Source: Mimachlamys varia
Lineage: Eukaryota; Mollusca; Bivalvia; Pectinida; Pectinidae
Length of the DNA: 64,000 nt
Direction: 5' to 3'
Assembly (NCBI GenBank): GCA_947623455.1
Contig: OX392542.1
Location: 14,515,625 to 14,579,624 of the forward strand
Shown: positions 45,001-55,088 of the stretch, piece by piece
Layout of the letters: every line of letters begins with the position of its first letter
How positions within the stretch are numbered: the first letter of the stretch is position 1
The notes under the pieces: generated by a model
Seen by the model: the letters and a program-made list of their open reading frames with translations, nothing else
What the model was told of the DNA's origin: nothing
Database searches by the model: none
Made by a program: the position numbers and the translations under genes

Positions 45001-47352
45001 GACTTTTATTCTGTCAACAAATTGATGAAATAATTTATTCTGTCAACAAATTGATGAAATAATTTAAGTCATTCACCCAGGAAAATTCACTGAACCAGTC
45101 CAATTCAAATGTATGAATAGTGCATTGTTGTGAAATTTCATATGTGAATTAGTTGAACCGTTCCAATTCAAATGTATGAAAAGTGTTTTTTGTTTAATTT
45201 CATGTGTGAATTAGTTGAATGCCAATAACAATGCTTTTATCATTCAAAGATTTTTAAGTTAAAAGTACTGTGCCAGTTTAATTAACCAACAAAATTGAAT
45301 ATTCTTTCAGTGAAATCAATGATTGACTTAATAAACTGATGAAATTATGGCATAATTCAGGGTTTTCTGACAGTTTGTTATGGAAGGGAGGTAACTCATA
45401 GTTAAACTGTCATCTCTTACCTTGCTTTTGACTTTGTAGTTTCCAATATTTGTGTTCATTGATGTAACTGTCATCACATCATCAGTTGTTTCCTTAACCA
45501 GCTGTCAAAAAAGAATAACTTTAAAGTTTAGTTCTAATATAACTATCTCCTTTTATTTTGTACCCTCCTTTTATATAATCAGTTTACATGAAGGTTACTA
45601 TTGAGACTATTATCATCTTTGCAAGCTTTAAGATAAGAGATAGAACTTCTAAGCAGATATATTAATAATATAAAAATTTAATGATTCAGTTTTTCTACAG
45701 AAATTAACTTCTTGCTGTTAAATGTGTGTTATATATATATATATACATTGTGCAATATGTGATCACGGTACTGTTACATGTAGTAAAACAATACGCCGTT
45801 TCCGAGATACAAGAACTCTTTTGAAGTGGAGTTAGAAATCGGTGATTTGATCATGTGACCGCGAAAAATTTAGGGCACTTCACAATGGCGGCAATCAGCT
45901 ATATTCGATTCGATTTTTTTAGGTGCTTTAAGTTAAAAAGGGACGAAACAAAGATACAGGCTGTTAAACTAAGTCATGGTGTGTTGTACCTAGATGTGTA
46001 ACTGTCAGTCGTAAAAGCAACAATCTGACAAAATGTAACATTCAGATCGTTTCCAACAGCAAAGAGAAACCCTGATTACGAGCACTGTGGATTGCAATCA
46101 TATATCTCAATACAAGATAAATTCAGTTAATCCATGATCTTAGCTAATTTTACTAACACCACTTTTGTTTTATTTGAAGGTGTGATCCCTCTTTCGACCA
46201 AAACACTTTACCCCGCTTACCGTCATTGAAAACTTCTATTTAGCCGCCATTTTGTTTTCAAAAGTGCCCTAAATAAAGTCACATGGTGATGAAAGTCACA
46301 TGACTAAACTGACTGAAAGTTGTATCCCGGAAATGGCGTATTATATAGCACTCTTACTACACCAGGTACATAACTGAGTTTGTGAATATATGTACTTACT
46401 CTAGAAAACAGAAGGGTCTTTCCAGCATCACAGGTCCCAAGTAACAGGACTCCACGGCGGGTGTTACTTTTCCTTGACACAAATAGAAGTATAACTGAAA
46501 TGAAAAAATACAAAATACAGACATTTCGTTCATACACGTCATTCCCATCTTCAGTGTAGTTAGTTAGGTGGGGTCACTCTGATTTATATATATACATATA
46601 TGTACCCTCAATGGGGTGGTATTTTTCCTAGATTAAACACTTTAAAAATGTAAAATACCTTGGAATTAATACCTTAGTTTTAGGTTGGGTTTCCTCTGGC
46701 ACCCACACCATATCTGGTGGTGCCAGATCTCTACTTACTATAATTTTGCCCACAAAGGCTAGGCACAGACCTATGTCACTATGAACGGATTGTCAGATAA
46801 TTATTTTACCTCTCTCGAATGTAACCCCTCCCACTTCTATGTGACAGATAAATAGTAGATATCTGTGACAAATATAGTAGTGGGAGGGGTTATATTCGAG
46901 AGAGGTAAAATAATTATCTGACAATCATTTCATAGTGACATATGCATAGTCCCTATGATTAGGCCGAGCTGTTGAAGGTTTAGTCCGTTTTAGAAAATAC
47001 TAAAAATAGTGAACATAGACTAGCCGCACCATTAAAAGATATCAACAAAACCAATGACATGGTCATTAGATATTACCTTACTATTCTATCTCACCACTGA
47101 TTAAGATTAACTTGTCACGGAAATTTCACCATCCGGTACCATATGTCAGTTGCCCATGTGGCAATATGTTCATTACCGTTAACGGTCAAATAACATAACA
47201 AGTCAAGAATATACACTTTATACTTTACCTATAGTGAAAAGTACAACAGTTACAGCGACTAATATTCCTAGGACAGTTGTATCCTGTGTTTCCACGCCCG
47301 TTTTTACGTAATTCACCAACTCCACGAGCTGTTGCTGCAGTTCGGCTGCCAT
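41853..47352 (-). CDS. SRPRB: Signal recognition particle receptor subunit beta, complete 7-exon gene (span)
   Basis: Seen: exons 47352-47229, 46494-46400, 45501-45421, 45010-44928, 43954-43895, 42887-42756 and 42054-41853 join in frame to 777 nt and 258 aa, with all introns GT-AG. The protein has one N-terminal membrane helix (about residues 27-48), a P-loop GTCDAGKT (61-68), a DIPGH switch-II motif (108-112), a G4 motif TKSD (171-174, where the vertebrate protein has NKQD) and a C-terminal RVTRSAA block. Known: SRPRB is a membrane-anchored GTPase of the endoplasmic reticulum that holds SRP receptor alpha and helps dock ribosome-nascent-chain complexes at the translocon. The length is close to the vertebrate 271 aa. 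The start lies in CCAAGATGGCAG. Intron 2 holds a MITE, and intron 3 has a duplicated acceptor. Confidence 0.95.
42756..42887 (-). CDS. SRPRB: SRPRB exon 6: G4 motif
   Basis: Encodes YLYTLLSDSV...PPILVACTKSDLTLKKGKDV.... TKSD takes the place of the guanine-specifying NKxD; Rac-type GTPases also use TKxD, so nucleotide binding is likely kept. Acceptor ttgacag, donor gtacgt, exit phase 2. Confidence 0.93.
43895..43954 (-). CDS. SRPRB: SRPRB exon 5
   Basis: A 60-nt exon encoding GLVFLVDSGTLMKEVKEVAE; the FLVDS motif aligns with the family's FVVDS. Acceptor ttttgcag, donor gtaagt, entry and exit phase 2. Confidence 0.92.
44928..45010 (-). CDS. SRPRB: SRPRB exon 4: DxPGH switch-II
   Basis: Encodes NKSLRIVDIPGHERLRMQHL..., with the DIPGHERLR motif. 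Acceptor ttgacag, donor gtaggt, exit phase 2. The acceptor lies in a 29-bp tandem duplication, so a second identical acceptor sits 29 nt upstream. Confidence 0.93.
45007..45064. repeat. 29-bp tandem duplication covering the exon 4 acceptor of SRPRB
   Basis: The string tattctgtcaacaaattgat occurs at 45007 and again at 45036, so the polypyrimidine tract, AG and four exonic bases are doubled. Confidence 0.93.
45421..45501 (-). CDS. SRPRB: SRPRB exon 3: switch-I region
   Basis: Encodes LVKETTDDVMTVTSMNTNIG...KSK (27 residues); TVTSMNTNIG aligns in position with the switch-I segment of the family. Acceptor ttgacag, donor gtaaga, phase 0. Confidence 0.9.
45791..46340. mobile_element. MITE in SRPRB intron 2
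   Basis: Terminal inverted repeats atacgccgtttccgagatac (45791) and gtatcccggaaatggcgtat (46321-46340), with subterminal arms tttagggcactt...aatggcggc / gccgccatttt...agtgccctaaa. Flanking TA suggests a Tc1/mariner-type 2-bp target, not certain. Confidence 0.82.
46400..46494 (-). CDS. SRPRB: SRPRB exon 2: P-loop
   Basis: Completes the membrane helix (VILLFVS) and carries GVLLLGTCDAGKTLLFSR, the GTP-binding P-loop. Acceptor atttcag, donor gtaagt, exit phase 0. Confidence 0.95.
46751..46957. mobile_element. Older MITE of the CACAGGGGCTAG family, SRPRB intron 1
   Basis: Ends cacaaaggctaggcacagac / catatgcatagtccctatg are decayed. The inner arms ctgacaatcatttcatagtgaca and cctctcgaat/attcgagagagg match the copy at 39050. 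Flanks ATTTTGCC and ATTAGGCC match at 6 of 8. Confidence 0.82.
47229..47352 (-). CDS. SRPRB: SRPRB exon 1: lumenal N-terminus and membrane helix
   Basis: Encodes the first 41 residues plus one base: MAAELQQQLVELVNYVKTG, then the hydrophobic VLGILVAVTVVLFTI. Donor gtaaag, exit phase 1. Confidence 0.93.
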
Positions 47353-48062
47353 CTTGGACCAGGGTGTGTAATTTACGAATTACATACGAAACGAAACCAA
47401 TGAAAATAGAAACGAAACGAAACTATGACATTTGTGAAATCCTGAGAATTATTATGTATTATATTAAGAAAATCAACATACTATTTGTAGTTGTATTTGT
47501 CAACAGCGATTAAATCCGATTATCCGTAGATTCAATTTCAATTCAATTTAATTTATTTGTTTATTGACAAAAATCAAATACTGACGAACAGCTAGTACTA
47601 GGCATATATAGTATTTACAAGTTTACCAACGCATAAAACATAAATAATATTATTAGTAATAATAAATTAGTAGACTATTGATTTCAGATTAATAATTTTT
47701 CGTTAAAAAGAACTTCATTTTTTGTCGATCAACCTAAAGTCTGTCACTATTAGACAGACAACATGAACACTAGTCATGTAATTTTACTACTAAATTGACA
47801 AAATATGACATGTCCGTGCCAAAGCAGATAAGAAGGTAACATATTACAATTTAGCCCGAGTTTCCCTGGCCCTAACACCAGACTTCGACATTTCGGCAGA
47901 TATATTTCGCTATAGAAAACTCTAGCTTTTTACGATTTAGCTATTTTGAGTTAATGAAGATTAAGCCCCTCGGTGTAAAGTTACAGCTATATAATAGGCC
48001 TAGTGACAGAACTTTTGTTGAGACCTTACCCCGGGACGTATGTATACGTATGTGTGTATTCA
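47353..48062. other. SRPRB 5' flank, no gene seen
   Basis: Holds the presumed SRPRB promoter. No element or coding signal was recognised. Confidence 0.5.
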
Positions 48063-48330
48063 TATTTATATTTGCTCTGCATTGCCACTACATAACACCA
48101 CCAATGCCAGTTCCGTGTTATGCGTCCATAACACTGGAGTGGTTATTATGACGTCATTACGATTGTGACCCATAACTGGAGTGGTTATTATGACGTCATT
48201 ACGATTGTGACGTCATAATCATAACATTGGAGATAGTTGGCCGATACTGGTTGTTGACTGTTCTATTTATTAGAAATCTACCTTAAATTTTCAGAACAAA
48301 TGTAGAATATAAATATAAATTAAATAAATT
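48063..48330 (+). repeat. Dispersed repeat with CRE-like TGACGTCA sites, copy 2
   Basis: Matches 22360-22560. It has an internal partial duplication of the segment ggagtggttattatgacgtc, so TGACGTCA-like sites occur three times. Confidence 0.8.
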
Positions 48331-48559
48331 TAATGCTTAAGTAAATAGTTACGTCCCTTCCTTACCACTTCATTGAATTTTGATAAAGAATTTTCCATGA
48401 CTCAGAGAATGTTCTACTTATTTCGACCGTACCACTATAGTGTCTTCATCAACCGATCTGTTTACTGAGAAGTGGCCAGAACTCTGTAGTGTCACGTGTT
48501 CATGTCGATGCGGACACTATGAGAGAATTGAACACAGGTGGTAGGTCCAGTCCCTTGTC

Positions 48560-48765
48560 CCTTTTCAATTATGGTCGTTTCTCACTTGTATTGATCGGAT
48601 GATGGTATGACCCGTATGGCTACAATGTTCATGTATGACTGAGTCGGAACTTGCAAGGTGTTCTTTCATCCTGACATCAAGTGATCTACCTGTTTCCCCA
48701 CGTAGTCGTTGTAATTGCAATGTTCACATTTGATGTGACCATTGCAACATTACAAAGAGTTTTTA
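48560..48765 (-). pseudogene. Penelope-like (GIY-YIG-type) endonuclease remnant
   Basis: On the minus strand, CEHCNYNDYVG is followed after a one-base frame change by GETGRSLDVRMKEHLASS and HEHCSHTGHTI. The Y(V/I)GETGR...R.KEH pattern is that of the GIY-YIG endonuclease of Penelope-like elements. Stops flank it; it is a fragment. Confidence 0.6.
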
Positions 48766-48879
48766 AAAGACATGAAGTGAATATCTACCACGAGCCATAG
48801 CTATAACCCCACCAGACAGCAACTCACCAAAATGATAGACAAAATTGACAAACTGAAAAAGTGTGATGGTCTACTACAT

Positions 48880-49410
48880 CAAATTTATATTTGTTCCACA
48901 TTTTCCCATTGACACAATATGCTAAAAAGCAGTTGCCATCATACACCTATAACACCCAGTGTCTCAGACTATAACATTTGCCATTGTGATGTAATAAATC
49001 TCTATTGTGACGTCATTCATTTCATTGTTAACAACACCTGATTTGCCGTTCAAAACTGTTCGAAAAAAACTAAATAAAGCACAAATTCTATGAACATTTG
49101 AATATAAGTAATGTCTATCAAATATTGTGACGGTCTTATAACACACATTTCTATTGCAGATAAACGTACATAAAGCGTACATACAGCCTTACCGGGCATT
49201 ATTCAGTTTGTCTTGAATAGCAATGTGTATGACCATAACATTTTCTAAAACATTCATTGCTTATTTACATTTGCTCCGCATTTTTTCATTGACACAATGC
49301 TATGAAACAGTTGCTGCCATACGCCTATAACACCCAGTGCCTCGGACTATAACAACATTTGCGTTTGAGACGTCATCAATCTCTGTTTTGAATTAATCAA
49401 TTCCATCGTT
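48880..49410 (+). repeat. Two related dispersed-repeat copies
   Basis: At about 48888-49110 and 49262-49460 the same phrases recur (tttgctccgcat/tttgttccacat, ttttcccattgacacaat, ataacacccagtg, gactataaca, gtgacgtca/gagacgtca). They are diverged relatives of the repeat at 48063. Confidence 0.6.
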
Positions 49411-49619
49411 GTCTATATATACACTTGATTTTCTGTACAAAATCGATTCGAAGTCATTCTATCAAAATGTAAATATAAGTAATGGAGATTTCAGCAAATA
49501 TTTTTAAGTTTGTCATCAATAGCAATGTGTGTTATAGGACTGTAAAAAAAACATCTGCTAAAACATTCATTGCTCAAGTGAACACATCAAATGTGAACGT
49601 CCAGACGGCATACTCAAAA

Positions 49620-49810
49620 CCGTTTTTACTTTGTAAAGTAGCTGTGATTTTCTATTTCCACGTCTATCTAAAATAGTTTTCTTAATGTTATGTGTTTCGT
49701 TGCCTTACGTCCCTGTTATTAGTCATTCACTCTGCTTCAGAAAAATCTGACATGTCTCTAAAACAGTATTTCGTAATTGACGCTGTTTTCACACGACCGT
49801 CAGTAGGAAA
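49620..49810 (+). repeat. Segment similar to 61200-61400 beside the receptor genes
   Basis: Shared order of phrases: accgttttta/accattttaa, tttgtaaagtagctgtgatttt/ttgtaaaatagctgttctttt, gttatgtgtttcgttgcctt/gttgtgtttcgatgtctt, cttcagaa, attgacgctgtt/atttacgctatt. Either an unnamed repeat or an old segmental copy. Confidence 0.5.
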
Positions 49811-49990
49811 CGTGTTACGTTATTATAATTAAAGGCGTTCATCTCATTGCATGCTATCTGAATATTGGAGTTATTATTGATGATTTCTCCTGGGATAGCT
49901 TTGATAACTCGGAGGATCCCCAAGCTACAGGTCCGTAGCTCAAGTCTCTGATAGGTAGAGAAAAAAAAAAGTATTATAGATATATCTGAA

Positions 49991-50050
49991 TAAAATACAG
50001 ATCCTCACTATTACCATCGTGGGTAGGTAATAGTGAGGATATGTATTTTA
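49991..50050. repeat. 25-bp stem hairpin
   Basis: Arms 49991-50015 and 50026-50050 pair with one mismatch around a 10-nt loop (core tcctcactattacc / ggtaatagtgagga). Confidence 0.9.
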
Positions 50051-50125
50051 ATCATATTGATACGCATTCGAATTATGTTAGCTAACAATGAAGGATTCTG
50101 CAACCATTTCTTTCAATTGGGAACC

Positions 50126-50169
50126 GTCGGCACTTTCCGTAAACTTTCTCGTTTACGGAAAATGCCGAC
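50126..50169. repeat. 19-bp stem hairpin
   Basis: Arms GTCGGCACTTTCCGTAAAC (50126-50144) and GTTTACGGAAAATGCCGAC (50151-50169) pair with one mismatch around a 6-nt loop. Confidence 0.9.
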
Positions 50170-50610
50170 TGTTGCAGATTGCATTTTTGAAAAATTTAAA
50201 TAATGTAGTGATGACAACCGAGCAATGTTTAACCTACACTTATAGGGATTTAATATGTAAAGAAGGCTAGAAGCAGATATAAACATTTCTACCACAAAAC
50301 CCCACTTTCAGACCATTGTGAAAACGCGATAAATGTGAAATAAAATATTATGGATATACCACTAGTGGTATTTTGACCTTACAGAACTTTGATTGGTTGA
50401 GAAGTTGAACTTTGACCGTAAATCACGTGGTTCATGCCATGTGCGGATTGTTGACGTCGTCGTCGGTTGTAGACGTCTTGTTCATGATTTGGCGGGAATA
50501 TACAAGAAGGTACATTTTTGCGCATATAGTTCACGGTTCATGCCAGCTGTTCCGACTGAGGTTGTGGTAGAAATAGTTAACACGACTCGTGGTTGTTTGA
50601 TATGATATAT

Positions 50611-50948
50611 ACTTCACTCTCGTTGGTTATTTTTTTAGACGTTACAAAGGCATTCGCTCAAGCACTAACCCGACACGCCAGACGGAACACCGATGTTAAT
50701 CGGTGTGTGCGTCGGCGTTAAACTCGTAACTAACTAACTAACTAACTCTAACCCGAAGTTCTTCTGGCCATCACACTAGTCCGAAGGGTTCTGACTCTCT
50801 TTTCCACTAAAACATTTGGACGGAGCGCTCCCACCAGCCGTCCAAATATTTAGTGTAAGAGAGTCAGAACCCTTCGGACTAGCCGTAACACCAGCTTAAT
50901 CTCATGACTTTGTAACATTTGAAAATTAACCAACGAGAGTGAAAAAAT
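50611..50948. mobile_element. Nested foldback
   Basis: Outer arms ttcactctcgttggttat (50613-50630) and aaccaacgagagtgaa (50928-50943) enclose an inner palindrome, 50776-50823 and 50838-50882 (ctagtccgaagggttctgac / gtcagaacccttcggactag). A short ctaactaac tetranucleotide run lies between. Confidence 0.8.
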
Positions 50949-50984
50949 ACCAAATTCGACGACCAATCGTTGTGTAACTTCTAT

Positions 50985-51997
50985 AAGAGTTTCTTTTCTA
51001 AGAAAGGCGAACGACAATACAAATATATGGTAGTGAGCTATCTTGGAGCATACTTTATGAAAAACACGACAAAAGCTAAGAGGAAGTATACTGAGGACGA
51101 TATATTAAAGGCCCAATATACGCAACTCCAGTGAAATTTTCGTGATTCTGATAAATTCTGAAAAAAATCCAGTTGATAACCATGCAAAAATAAGCCTAAA
51201 ACGAAGTAAACATGAGCGGCGGTAATTAACAAGAAACTCTTGACAGAAAAATCCAAAGAATTGAAAATAAGTCAGGTGGGGCCCACTTCAACAACAAACC
51301 GAAGGTAGAAAACGGTTTGAAATAGACGCGTGTTTACAAAAAGGGTGTTTAAACTGCTGCTTCATCGGTAACCGCGAAATAATTCATCTTGAGTATTGCT
51401 GATATCAGTTAATCTTGACTAAATCTATAAATATACTAAGTTATTAGGCTTGATTTTTGCTTCAAGTTTTGCCGAAAGTTACGTATATTGGGCCTTTAAG
51501 GATGATTGAATTCCTAGTCGACAATATTTTTGTTGAGTTCGGAGGAAAGATTTTCCAGCAGACTGTTTGCATTCCCATGGGAACAAACTGTGCCTCACTT
51601 GTTTTTGTTTTCATACGAAGCTGAATTTGTGGAAGAGCTAATCAGGACAGGTAACGAAAACCTTGCCAAATCTTTTAATTTCACTTTCAGATATATCGAC
51701 GATGTGTTGTCTATAAACAACAAGAAGTTTGCTGACCACGTCGATCGTATATACCCTTCTGAACTGGAAATAAAGAACACAACAGACTCTTCTACATCAG
51801 CTGATTTCCTCGATCTCTACTTAAACTACGACCAACATGGACAGCTTACTACTAAGCTACACGATAAACGTGATGATTTCAATTTTCCGATCATAAACTT
51901 TCCAGTTCTTGATAGTAACATCCCTGCTTCTCCAACCTATGGTGTTTACATGTCACAGTTGATTCAATATTCTAGAACTTCTGCTTCTGCCTGGTAA
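50985..51997 (+). pseudogene. Reverse-transcriptase remnant interrupted by a TTAA MITE
   Basis: The 5' piece (about 50985-51104) reads FFSKKGERQYKYMVVSYLGA...TEDDIL and continues directly after the MITE at 51500 as MIEFLVDNIFVEFGG...IPMGTN. After a small deletion and frameshift near 51600 it continues as FSYEAEFVEEL...FRYIDDVLS...KRDDFNFPI to 51997. YIDD is the RT catalytic box. The layout recalls Penelope-like RTs, but the clade is not certain. Confidence 0.8.
51109..51495. mobile_element. MITE with TTAA target site inside the RT remnant
   Basis: Terminal repeats AGGCCCAATATACG / CGTATATTGGGCCT lie between TTAA copies (51105-51108, 51496-51499). The RT frame matches on the two sides once it is removed. 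TTAA targets are used by piggyBac and Kolobok-type elements. Confidence 0.92.
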
Positions 51998-52316
51998 TTG
52001 CCTTCAACTAGCTGAAGATTATGCAATGGATGGGTAGTGCACACGGAGCATGGTTCGGCGCAGGATTAAAAATCGGTTAAAAACAGGATAAAAACATGGT
52101 AGCAGGATTATAGTTTGGATACACTGGCCTTGAAGGCAGCCAGTGTATCTGCCTGGACGATATCTGGCGCCAGGGCATTCCAGTCTCTCACCGTCCTGGG
52201 AAAGAATGACATCTTCCGGGCATCGATTCTGCATGTGAGGAGCTGGAAAGACTTGGTGTGTGCGGATCTTCCGAGTCTGCGAGGTGGTAGCAGTCTTCCT
52301 CCTTTCTTGATTGCAA

Positions 52317-53918
52317 CTAGGCCTCGGTCATTCCTGTGACAAATCGTGCAGCTCGTCTTTGTGTCTGTTCGATCCTGTTGATGTGTTCTTTGGTGCAGGG
52401 GTCCCATACAGTACAGGCATATTCCAGCAGAGGTCTTACAAGCGTGAAGTATGCCAACGTCTTGATCTTGGTGGACAGGATTTGTAGGTTTCGCCGCAGG
52501 AAGCCTATTGTCCTGTTTGCCTTACCGATGATCTTCTGGATGTGAGCATCCCATTTCAGGGGGTTTGAAATGGTTACACCAAGGTACACTGCTGACTCGA
52601 CTTCCTGCAGAGTTTGGCTGCGGAGGTGGTAGTCTGTCTTGATTGGAGTCTTCTTGGTGGTTATCCTCAAAATATTGCACTTGTCCGGATGAAATTTCAT
52701 GCACCACTCGACCTCCCAACGTTCCAATTTGTCCAGGTCCTCCTGGAGAGTTCTGCCACTGTCTTCTGAGGTAATGGTGATGTATGCGATGGTATCATCC
52801 ACGAATAGGCGTACGGTAGATGTTAGCTTCTCGTGTAGGTCGTTGATAAAGAAGAGGAAGAGGCTTGGTCCTAGGACGGATCCTTGAGGCCCTCCGGAGT
52901 CAACGCTCACTAGTGTGGACCTCTCCCCCTCTATGACAACTGACTGTGATCGATTCGACAACCAACTCCGGATCCAGGCATTGATGTTACCGCGAATGCC
53001 GTATTCATAGAGCTTATGGATGAGCAGACTATGGTTGACCTTATCGAAGGCCATAGCGAAGTCCATGATGAGTACGTCCGTCTGCCGGTCCTCCTGGAGG
53101 TTGTTAGTGAGATCATCCACAGACACGATGAGTTGAGTCTCACACGATCTGCCTTTTCTGAATCCATGTTGTAGCTCGTACAGAATGTTATTGTTCTCTG
53201 CGTGGGACATGATGGTAGAGGTAATGATGTGCTCCATAACTTTACAACAAATAGATGTGAGGGAGATTGGCCTGTAGTTGGCTGCTACGTACTTCTGTCC
53301 TTTCTTGTAGACAGGCGAAACATTGGCAGTCCTCAAATCATCTGTTGTAAGTGACTTCGTGAATAGAAGATTAAGTATGGGAGAAGGGGCCTCGTGTGTC
53401 TCCTTCAAGACCCTTGGCGAGATGTTGTCTGGACCTGGTGCTTTGTGTGCCTCGAGATTCCTGAATAGCTTATTTATCCCATACGTTGTGAAATTGATTG
53501 AGTCGACACAGAAGCAGCCCTGAGTTGGGTTCATTCTCCCGGATGTTATGAATTCCTCTTGAGTGAATATTGATTTTTCAGAGAACGCAGACTGGAACTG
53601 GGCATTAAGAATATTGGCTTTATCTGTTTCGCCGGAGAATAGTTTGCCTTCGTGCTTTAGTGACGAGATGCCGGATTTGACCTTGCGCTTATGTTTGATA
53701 AAGGTAAAAAAATTCTTGAATCCCTTGGAGAAGGCGTCGTTGTCATTCGGAGAGACTATATCTTCGACGTAATTCCAATATGCCCGTATTTGTTCCCTTT
53801 GAATGGTACGCTTCAGCTCCGTATATTGTTGGGTAGTAGGGGGATCTCTCGATTTCTTCATCTGTTTGTTTAGACGTCTCTGTTTACGGATCTTTTTCTC
53901 AGGTCCGGGGTGATCCAA
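52317..53918 (-). CDS. LINE reverse transcriptase (broken ORF)
   Basis: 533 codons with RT motifs in order: KAPGPDNISPRVLKE, NYRPISLTSICCKVMEHII, LQHGFRKGRSCETQL, DFAMAFDKVNHSLL, GGPQGSVLGPSLFLFFINDL, LFVDDTIAYI (catalytic box FVDD where FADD or YADD is usual), KFHPDKCNIL and YLGVTIS. The endonuclease ORF lies upstream in a frame that is broken by two small indels. The last stretch of the protein continues in another frame to 52108. Confidence 0.93.
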   Translation of the reverse strand: MDHPGPEKKIRKQRRLNKQMKKSRDPPTTQQYTELKRTIQREQIRAYWNYVEDIVSPNDNDAFSKGFKNFFTFIKHKRKVKSGISSLKHEGKLFSGETDKANILNAQFQSAFSEKSIFTQEEFITSGRMNPTQGCFCVDSINFTTYGINKLFRNLEAHKAPGPDNISPRVLKETHEAPSPILNLLFTKSLTTDDLRTANVSPVYKKGQKYVAANYRPISLTSICCKVMEHIITSTIMSHAENNNILYELQHGFRKGRSCETQLIVSVDDLTNNLQEDRQTDVLIMDFAMAFDKVNHSLLIHKLYEYGIRGNINAWIRSWLSNRSQSVVIEGERSTLVSVDSGGPQGSVLGPSLFLFFINDLHEKLTSTVRLFVDDTIAYITITSEDSGRTLQEDLDKLERWEVEWCMKFHPDKCNILRITTKKTPIKTDYHLRSQTLQEVESAVYLGVTISNPLKWDAHIQKIIGKANRTIGFLRRNLQILSTKIKTLAYFTLVRPLLEYACTVWDPCTKEHINRIEQTQRRAARFVTGMTEA

Positions 53919-53960
53919 GGGTGGCGATTTCGTTTCTTGGTCGTTTTGTGAGGTATGTGG

Positions 53961-54914
53961 TCAGTGATGCCTTTGGCGATAGCATTCTTGAAGACGATCC
54001 ACGTCATTAGCCGAAACATTAGTGTTTGTCAACATATCCTCAAATACATGAAGAATTGAGTGGAGGTCGTCGATGAAGCCTTGCCATTTAGCTTTGTCGT
54101 AAAGGGGTATTTTACGTTGCTGTTGGAGAAGGTAAACAGGGCGGACATCAAATTCGCCAAAAACAATGTCATGGTCAGATATACCGGGAAGGACGTCGAC
54201 ACATTGAACAATGCTAGGGGCATTTGTGATAAGGAGGTCTAATGTATTGTCTTTCCTGGTGTTCTCTTCCACTAGCTGGATGAGGTGGTTTGAGTCTAAC
54301 ATATCCTTGAAGTCATGATAGAGAGGTACATTGGGGGATCCTGGTTTGATGATGTTCTTCGACCAGTCCCAACCAGGGAAGTTTAAGTCACCACCGATGA
54401 TGATGGTCGCGTTTTGATTGTTGCACGCTCTGGATATGGATGTTTCAAATTTCTCGAGGCACTCCTTGTCTGAAACGGGTCTACGGTAATAGGCACAGAT
54501 GAGAACATTTTCTTGACCTGCTGTTTGTAGTCTCACCCACAAAAGTTCACATTCGCTGTCTAGTTCCGGTACAGTGTCACATTTCAGGGTGTCGCGGACA
54601 GCAATGAGCACTCCACCGCCTCCACTACTGATCCTATCCTTACGGTAAATATTATATCCTTCGGGACAGATTTCTCCATCTTTTATAGTGGGGTCTAGCC
54701 AAGTCTCAGTTCCAATGGTGACGTCTGGTTTAATACTGTCAATTACATTGGCGAATCTAGGGTGTTTTTGTTTGTTGGACTGGAAGTTGATGTTTACGAT
54801 TCGGAGAGGGGCTGATGACTTGTTCCCTTTACATTGGTGTATAGGTGTAGATGAGTGACATGGCTTGTTACGTTGATCTGAGTGTTCAACCGAATTGTTG
54901 ATCGAACCATCCAA
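53961..54914 (-). CDS. LINE endonuclease domain (broken ORF)
   Basis: 317 codons with the exonuclease-endonuclease-phosphatase pattern: N at RIVNINFQSN, TETWLD, the GGGGVLIAVRD loop, GGDLNFPGWDW, TLDLLITN and SDHDIVFGEF. Catalytic E (TETW), D-x-N (GGDLN) and SDH are all present. The frame starts without an ATG (TTG at 54914) because it was part of a longer ORF; it is cut from the upstream zinc-finger part by an in-frame TAA at 54938-54936 and ends in a frameshift near 54005. Known: it nicks target DNA for target-primed reverse transcription. Confidence 0.9.
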   Translation of the reverse strand: MDGSINNSVEHSDQRNKPCHSSTPIHQCKGNKSSAPLRIVNINFQSNKQKHPRFANVIDSIKPDVTIGTETWLDPTIKDGEICPEGYNIYRKDRISSGGGGVLIAVRDTLKCDTVPELDSECELLWVRLQTAGQENVLICAYYRRPVSDKECLEKFETSISRACNNQNATIIIGGDLNFPGWDWSKNIIKPGSPNVPLYHDFKDMLDSNHLIQLVEENTRKDNTLDLLITNAPSIVQCVDVLPGISDHDIVFGEFDVRPVYLLQQQRKIPLYDKAKWQGFIDDLHSILHVFEDMLTNTNVSANDVDRLQECYRQRHH

Positions 54915-55088
54915 GCCGGTTAAATTAAACGATGTTTAAGATGTATTTGTTGGTACCCCATGGCTATGTAGATCATGGACAGTAACACTGTAGTTGGGGC
55001 TGTTACAAATAATACAGTGCCAGCTGGTATCAGGATCGTCCAGGTTATTGTAGGTAATTGTATGAACACTTTGACATTGGGCATGATA

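Noticed and set aside
52336..53873. Several plus-strand frames over the LINE
   Set aside because: Antisense shadows of the RT.
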